From NCBI GenBank assembly GCA_035041965.1, contig JAPYMA010000172.1:62001-126000 (forward strand): a DNA stretch of 64,000 nucleotides, read 5' to 3'. Below, one piece after another: positions 58,911 to 64,000 of the stretch. This DNA comes from Anisakis pegreffii. Lineage: Eukaryota > Nematoda > Chromadorea > Rhabditida > Anisakidae. Below the pieces are notes generated by a model. The model searched no databases and had not been told where the DNA came from. It saw only the letters and a list, made by a program, of their open reading frames with translations. Numbering within the stretch: the stretch's first letter is position 1; each line of letters opens with the position of its first letter. Made by a program: the position numbers and the translations under genes.

Positions 58911-60044
58911 AATAAAGAGATGTCAGATGAAATGAGAACACCGAGAAGCGAACTTGAAAGGAAAATAAAAATAACATTTGAAAGAGAAATAAAAGAGAAC
59001 AATGAATGTTTTACTGGAAATATAAAACCAAAATGTTGATATTTCAAATGGATCGTGTGAAAGAGAATGATATGATTTATCATTTCAAAACGATACGTTT
59101 TCCGACTTTTTCTCTTTCACTATATGAAGAAGAAAGCGCAAGAAAATTCTAAAGAAGACTGACTTTAATCGAAATATAAGCGCATAAGGAAATTTGTTAA
59201 AATCAGGAAACAGATTTATTTTTACTCATCAAAATAGAAAACAATTTTTACGCTCTTAGCAAGTATGAATGCGGAGAAATAAATAATGGAAAGTATTCAT
59301 ACAACAATAGCTATTGAACACTACTCCTTTAATTTTCCGAATTTTTATTGTTCACTGTATGAAGAACGCGCAAAAAATTCCAAAGAAGACTGAATTTAAT
59401 TGAAATATAAGCGCACAATGCTGTTACTCCGACGGTAGTATTCTCGTCGAAGTTCGTTCACTAGGATTTTCATTCTGCGACTTTCTCAAATTTTTTTCAA
59501 AGTTAAACAGATAAAACAATATATGATCTGATTTCATTAATTGTAAGTAACAAACAAAACCCATCATGAAAACGATACGAAATAAATTTGAATGATGAAA
59601 GATTCAATAAAATACTAACACGACTCCGCAAAATAGCTAATCGATACTGTCCTTTACCGAACAACGATCGGTTATTACAACACAAATCACGCCAAACGAC
59701 CATAAAGTGTAATTCATTAAAACAGGAAACAATTTTTACGCTCTTAGTAAGTATGAATGCAGATTAAAACGGACAGTACGGTCCGTCTATTTCGAACATT
59801 GAGATCTGTCCACTGACAATGAGATGTTAATTTTGTAAGCATGAGTGTATTGGTGTAAGAATATAGATCCATTAAGATAATAAAAGAAATTGAGATTGAA
59901 TGCGTTAGGAGAAAACGGAAGTAAGATTTATTAGAGATGGAAATTTAAAATTAGTTTTAAATGGGTTAGAATAAAGAGATGTCAGATGAAATGAGAACAC
60001 CGAGAAGCGAACTTGAAAGGAAAATGAGAACACCGAGAAGCGAA
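58911..60044. repeat. mosaic of interleaved direct repeats
   Basis: Several duplicated blocks are interleaved. A 56-base block starting AATAAAGAGATGTCAGATGA is at 58911-58966 and 59970-60025, and part of it (GAGAACACCGAGAAGCGAA) recurs at 60026-60044. A block around CAATTTTTACGCTCTTAG is at 59239-59272 and 59727-59760. A block ending GAAATATAAGCGCA is near 59098-59190 and 59334-59410. The spacings differ (1059, 488 and about 235 bases), so this is not one simple tandem array. Confidence 0.8.
59827..59907. repeat. 81-bp direct repeat, left copy
   Basis: Begins TTAATTTTGTAAGCATGAGT and ends GAGATTGAATGCGTTA. It is identical over 81 bases to 61001-61081. The two copies bracket about 1.1 kb containing several hairpins. 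Confidence 0.9.
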
Positions 60045-60108
60045 AAGATATTGTTGAAAGATGATGATTTGAAATATAAGAAATGTTTATTAAAGGATGA
60101 CTGAGACT

Positions 60109-60191
60109 GGAAGTACATGTTTCGGCCTTGAATCGTTGACATGTACTTCCGGGTTATACGCGGGCCATCGTCAGAACGATACGTATAACCC
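60109..60191. repeat. two abutting perfect hairpins
   Basis: Hairpin 1: GGAAGTACATGT (60109-60120) and ACATGTACTTCC (60139-60150), 12-base perfect arms. Hairpin 2 starts at the next base: GGGTTATACG (60151-60160) and CGTATAACCC (60182-60191), 10-base perfect arms, with a small inner stem (ATCGT/ACGAT). Arm quality and back-to-back placement make chance unlikely. The role is unknown: foldback transposon ends or a structured RNA are both possible. Confidence 0.75.
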
Positions 60192-60808
60192 CGTATGGAA
60201 TGAGATATGTAACTAAAGTGAGACGTATGATAAGGAAAAACCATGAAAGAGCGTAACAAGTAAGGGAATGAATTTGGAAAGAGAAGTTTCTAAGAGGTCA
60301 AGTATTAGAACGAATATGAGGTTACAAGTAATTAAAAGGGTAGTAATAATTGAAAAAAGGTTGTGTAATGTAGTAAGAAATAATCATGCTGAAAGATGGC
60401 GGTTTGCGAAGAATAAATGAAACTGCCGTACAAAATTGGTTGGTATTGAAAAATGACAAAAACGCGATGGATCGAGACTTTTAAATGATATAAGATGATA
60501 TATGCACATCAAATATTGTGAATAGACGAGAGAATCAAAGTAACTACTACACAGTTATCAAATAAAAGGAAATGCACTATTGATCAAAGCTGGCACAGTT
60601 GATTGATTATTGAAAGGTTAAAACTGTGTTACCCTTTCAAATTGCTATAATTAAAAAATAACAGGCATGTATGATGGAGTTTATAAGCTATTAACTGTTG
60701 AATAGCACTGTTGATCGTTTGGAAAGCATTGTGGAAGTAGACTGAAATAAATCAGAAGTGATATAAATGATAAGGCTGGAGAATCCTAAGGGTTTTCCGG
60801 ATCACAAT

Positions 60809-60885
60809 GGTAAACCTAAGGTTTACCGAAAGCAAATGCTTTTGTGTATCCTCTGAGATAACACACGTTGGGTAACTGTGTTATC
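60809..60885. repeat. two further inverted repeats
   Basis: GGTAAACC-TAA-GGTTTACC at 60809-60827 is a perfect palindromic stem. GATAACACA (60857-60865) pairs with TGTGTTATC (60877-60885) across an 11-base loop. The second arm's context (CTGTGTTAYCCTTTCA) recurs near 60626. Confidence 0.6.
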
Positions 60886-61000
60886 CTTTCACTTTGAGGT
60901 TGTTTACAAAAGAATAAAAGATGTTTGTTATAAGAACGTCGGGATACGTTACACAGAGACGGCATTAGCCGGTCATCATGTGCAAGATCCCGAATAGATA

Positions 61001-61081
61001 TTAATTTTGTAAGCATGAGTGTATTGGTGTAAGAATATAGATCCATTAAGATAATAAAAGAAATTGAGATTGAATGCGTTA
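61001..61081. repeat. 81-bp direct repeat, right copy
   Basis: Identical to 59827-59907, same orientation, offset 1174 bases. The flanks outside the repeats do not match. Confidence 0.9.
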
Positions 61082-62902
61082 TGTGTCATCTCATCCAGCC
61101 ACAATACATAGCTATAGGCACTTTATTTACTCTCCTCTGGTGAGGGAGTACATCTGATGAATTTCCAAAGGGATAGGATTTCACAGTAACAATTTCAATA
61201 CGAAAAGGAAAGACAATATCACTTATCACTTCCCTTTCCGACGTTGATCACTGCGAAATACAGTATTCCTTGACGATTCTGGACCCTCGAACACGCTGTC
61301 TGCTAAGAATCCTCGACATCCAAGATGGCTTGAATCATCTCGCAATTTCCTGTTCTGCGCAGCAACAACTGTATTTTTTTTAGTTAAGGGTCACAGTTTA
61401 CCGCGGATACCCTGTTTCCCAACATTTTCAAACGGATGGCTGAGCTAAGTCCCGAGAAAACATTAAAAGAAACCTCTTGCGGGAACCGGTCCGATTCTAC
61501 TTCTCAAATACTCGCACCCATCTGAAGTAACTTTTTACTTGGAAACATCCATGGGATCTCCTAAGGCGCAGAAGGCTGCCATATATTGGGTTGATAACAT
61601 CACACTTTTGAACACCGTATACTGTCGTCGCCCCTGAGCCACATCAAGAGCATCAACCAAGAACCGAAGAGTACTGCAACTCTGGCCTGAGCCACTTAAT
61701 GTAAAATTCTTCGAACTTCAGTCACTTGCACCCTCTCGTTAGTTCCGTTAGTATCTTGAATTCCACTAAATAATCCTCAATGCGAAACCACTCTTTCAAA
61801 ACTGGATTACGAGCAGCAGCTTCCAACCATTATGCAACGATCAACCGAAAATATCTATCTAGGACTGTCATTAGCGCGAAAAACAGGAGCTAATACTTTC
61901 ATCACTAACTGGTAGTCTCATAAAATTATTTCGAGAGGATGAGACGCATTGAAGTCCAACCTCATCGCACAACCCATTGGAACGGCAGAAGCGATTGTCT
62001 TACAGAAATGCATTTCAATCTCCGCATGGCTGAGTCAACTTTCGCACACAAACTACTCTCCATTGGAAATACTGGAATCACTTGACTCATCACGCATCCA
62101 AGTTTTTTGTCGTTCAGATTCTTGGGTATTTGGAACCAAATACACCACCTTTGCATGTATCCAGCAATCGCTGTGAATGGAACTCTCGCAGTTTTACGAG
62201 TTTCATTCTCGTCATCATTGTTTTCATATGCTTAAACGTTTTATCGACTTTTCCATAATTCACAGCATGCAGTTACTCCTGACCAAGGTTGGCTTGAGAG
62301 CGGCTGGACCGAACCTCTAAAGGGGTGCAACAATATAATTACGAAGACTTCAAAAGGAAAGAAGATGATTAAAATCACTTTCCCCTCTTCTTTGGATCTG
62401 ATTGATTTGTCCACTGTCGATGACACATTGGTTGAATAGCAACAACGATTGAATAATGTCGATCGATGAATCTTCTATTTTCTTGTCCAATCATTATTCG
62501 CTCAACACGGGGCCCGATAACGACTTCACTCAGCGACGATACCTTCAGTCTCCTCTTTCCACTTCAAACACCTTCCTTCAACAACAATAACTTCACTTCG
62601 ATAATTACTCCTCAGCAACTTGCTTCTCACTGCTTTCGCAACCACCAATCCAACAATCTGCTAATCCAATAACAATTGGACAGGTCCACAATAACGCCGA
62701 GTCAACCGACGGTCCCAATACGGAGCCACCAATTTACTTGACAACAAAACTTCACTTTTCAACAAACTCCCAACAACACTTCTCCACAACAACCATTCTC
62801 AACAACAATCATTCATTTGAATCGATAATTTCCATGCAAATTATACACACACGATATAGCAGGACATGGTACTGCATCCTCTGCCTCGAGTGTTGGTAAC
62901 AA
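61082..62902. other. GC-richer region, possible decayed element
   Basis: Composition shifts to less AT-rich. The minus strand has several open stretches broken by stops and frame changes, for example an unbroken run around 61959-62220. Read on the minus strand, a retroelement-primer-like word TGGTGGCTCCG occurs at 62721-62731. No recognisable gag, protease, reverse transcriptase or transposase motif was found. It may be a decayed retroelement or an unknown gene. Confidence 0.3.
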
Positions 62903-63283
62903 CTACCAACTGTGAAGTTGAACAATGCCATAATCATCTCCTGTCCAAACTGGACCAACTGGTCTAGGAACTTGAGGAAATATCACCAACACTTGCTGAA
63001 TATTCAGTGAGATCCATATAGCTGCTCTCAGTTGCCAGAGATACTTCATTTCTCCATCAAAGAAGACCTTGCGGAATATTCCAAGGTTACATAGTACTCT
63101 GAGTTCATCTTCTTTGCTCATTAGAGGGTACACTTTAGTCAATATGTGAAAATTCCATTGTTGTTGGAGATTTATTATCTTTCCAAGATTCGTGAGTTTG
63201 TAATATGAAGATTTGAAACCAAAGTTCACTGCACTCAGAGCTTTTGAATCTTCAGTTCTGTTCTCAAGAGCATCCCAAAACAT
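62903..63283 (-). CDS. hypothetical protein or exon, 126 codons
   Basis: The longest unexplained frame in this part of the window: minus strand, Met at 63283, stop at 62903. The peptide is mixed hydrophobic and charged with aromatic residues, has no signal peptide or membrane helix, and ends around GPVWTGDDYGIVQLHSW. I recognise no family. The frame continues open for eight codons before the Met, so it could be an internal exon. Its neighbour on the same strand at 63638-63815 could be an upstream exon of the same gene. It may instead belong to a decayed mobile element. Confidence 0.35.
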   Translation of the reverse strand: MFWDALENRTEDSKALSAVNFGFKSSYYKLTNLGKIINLQQQWNFHILTKVYPLMSKEDELRVLCNLGIFRKVFFDGEMKYLWQLRAAIWISLNIQQVLVIFPQVPRPVGPVWTGDDYGIVQLHSW

Positions 63284-63371
63284 GAAAAAGTATGTTGAGG
63301 CTATTGTTCATCACATTATGCAATAGTCAGCCAAAAATACACACGACTATTAAATTTAGTTTACCCGGCAT

Positions 63372-63632
63372 TGTTGTATAGTGATCAAATTATCATATGT
63401 GATCAAATTAGCATAGGTGATCTGCTGATTTGTGTATGAGTGGTCGTCTATTGCCATAAATTTACATACAAACAAACTCTATATAAGGACGAGATTTTAT
63501 TGTCTTGTCGTGTCGTGTCTTGTCTCGACCCTAAGTAAGGTCGCATCGTATCTTGGTTTCGTCGTAAATAAAGGATTCGTTTTCTTCATCGTCTCGGGTC
63601 TTATTGTCGCTCATCAGTGCAGCGACATAACA
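63372..63632 (+). mobile_element. likely solo LTR of a retrotransposon
   Basis: A 261-base block starting TGTTGTATAG and ending CGACATAACA (TG...CA, with TGTT/AACA ends). It is flanked by GGCAT (63367-63371) and GACAT (63633-63637), a 5-bp target duplication with one mismatch. Inside, in proper order, are an 18-base direct repeat (GTGATCAAATTATCATAT then GTGATCAAATTAGCATAG, from about 63381), a TATATAAG box near 63480, a short TCGTGTCGTGTC tract, and AATAAA at 63567-63572. No primer-binding site or purine tract adjoins it, as expected for a solo LTR. The superfamily is not assignable. Confidence 0.6.
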
Positions 63633-63637
63633 GACAT

Positions 63638-63815
63638 ACAATTCCATGCTAATCTCGAGAAACTTCAAACGTTTCATCTGGACGCCCATTTGCTTGCCTT
63701 CTTTACGTTGTCCCAACAATCTCAATTTCAATTGCTCATATTGGGACTTCCGACGCAACCATCCCGCTATTTCACTTCTTAGGATCTTGCTTTTCTTCGC
63801 AGCAGATGTGTGAAA
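63638..63815 (-). CDS. hypothetical exon interrupted by a solo LTR
   Basis: On the minus strand a good acceptor (TTTTTCAG) before 63815 is followed by a continuous frame. It encodes a basic, probably helical or coiled-coil peptide: SAAKKSKILRSEIAGWLRRK near its start, KEGKQMGVQMKRLKFLE further on. The frame runs straight into the LTR-like block at 63632; the codons beyond that point come from LTR sequence. The original exon was therefore probably split by the insertion. No family is recognised, and the gene's 5' part lies beyond the window edge or in the last 180 bases. Confidence 0.35.
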
Positions 63816-64000
63816 CTGAAAAACGGAACAAAATGGATTGGAAACCACCGAGCACAAAAGCTTCCATAATCACATAATACAGCGCACAAATTTCTCTAAT
63901 CAAAGTTCCCTTTGTAAATTATACAATCAACTCATTGACAACATCTTGAATAACTGCTAAATTCACATCACAAACCACTATCCTGTTGTTGAATCATATT

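Noticed and set aside
58841..60259. two minus-strand frames sharing the peptide FLSSSLLGVLISSDISLF
   Set aside because: The shared peptide is only the translation of a duplicated 56-bp DNA block; the rest of the frames do not match.
62721..62731. retroelement primer-binding-site-like word TGGTGGCTCCG on the minus strand
   Set aside because: No convincing LTR ends precede it and no gag or pol motif follows, so it is not reported as an element by itself.

Overview
The window is eukaryotic. It is AT-rich DNA with spliced genes (GT-AG introns of roughly 50 to 500 bases, a few longer), microsatellites, retroposons with AAAT-type tails and short inverted-repeat DNA transposons. Two protein-coding genes could be rebuilt exon by exon, both on the minus strand. 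Protein sequence, intron style and an RTE-type LINE tail fit a nematode best. That is an inference: no spliced-leader gene or other diagnostic marker was seen.

Layout. Bases 1-14215 hold no recognisable gene, only transposon relics (hAT-type MITEs at 3541-3681 and 7272-7507, a pogo/mariner-like MITE at 7531-7814, a foldback element at 5231-5340, a SINE-like retroposon at 8900-9142) and an AAT microsatellite. Bases 14216-25992 carry 23 exons of a BTBD8-like protein with two BTB domains; probable 5' exons lie further upstream, out to 29781. Its introns hold repeat copies. Bases 29782-45549 show no convincing gene; they hold a 276-bp tandem duplication and a second foldback copy. Bases 45585-54051 carry 23 exons of a complete ATP-citrate synthase of 1119 residues. 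Bases 54052-64000 are repeat-rich: a 310-bp tandem array, a mosaic of short direct repeats, an 81-bp perfect direct repeat flanking several hairpins, a likely solo LTR, and two unidentified open frames at the right edge.

The two genes have no obvious functional link. ATP-citrate synthase makes cytosolic acetyl-CoA for lipid synthesis and acetylation. The BTBD8-like protein is probably a scaffold: it has two BTB folds, a helical region resembling human BTBD8, and a long basic Ser/Pro-rich tail. That tail carries two SxIP motifs of the kind that bind microtubule plus-end EB proteins.

Exon boundaries were chosen by hand from reading frame, splice dinucleotides and phase. All internal phases agree in both genes (3360 nt and 3335 nt plus one incoming base). 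Family comparisons are from memory and were not checked by a search.
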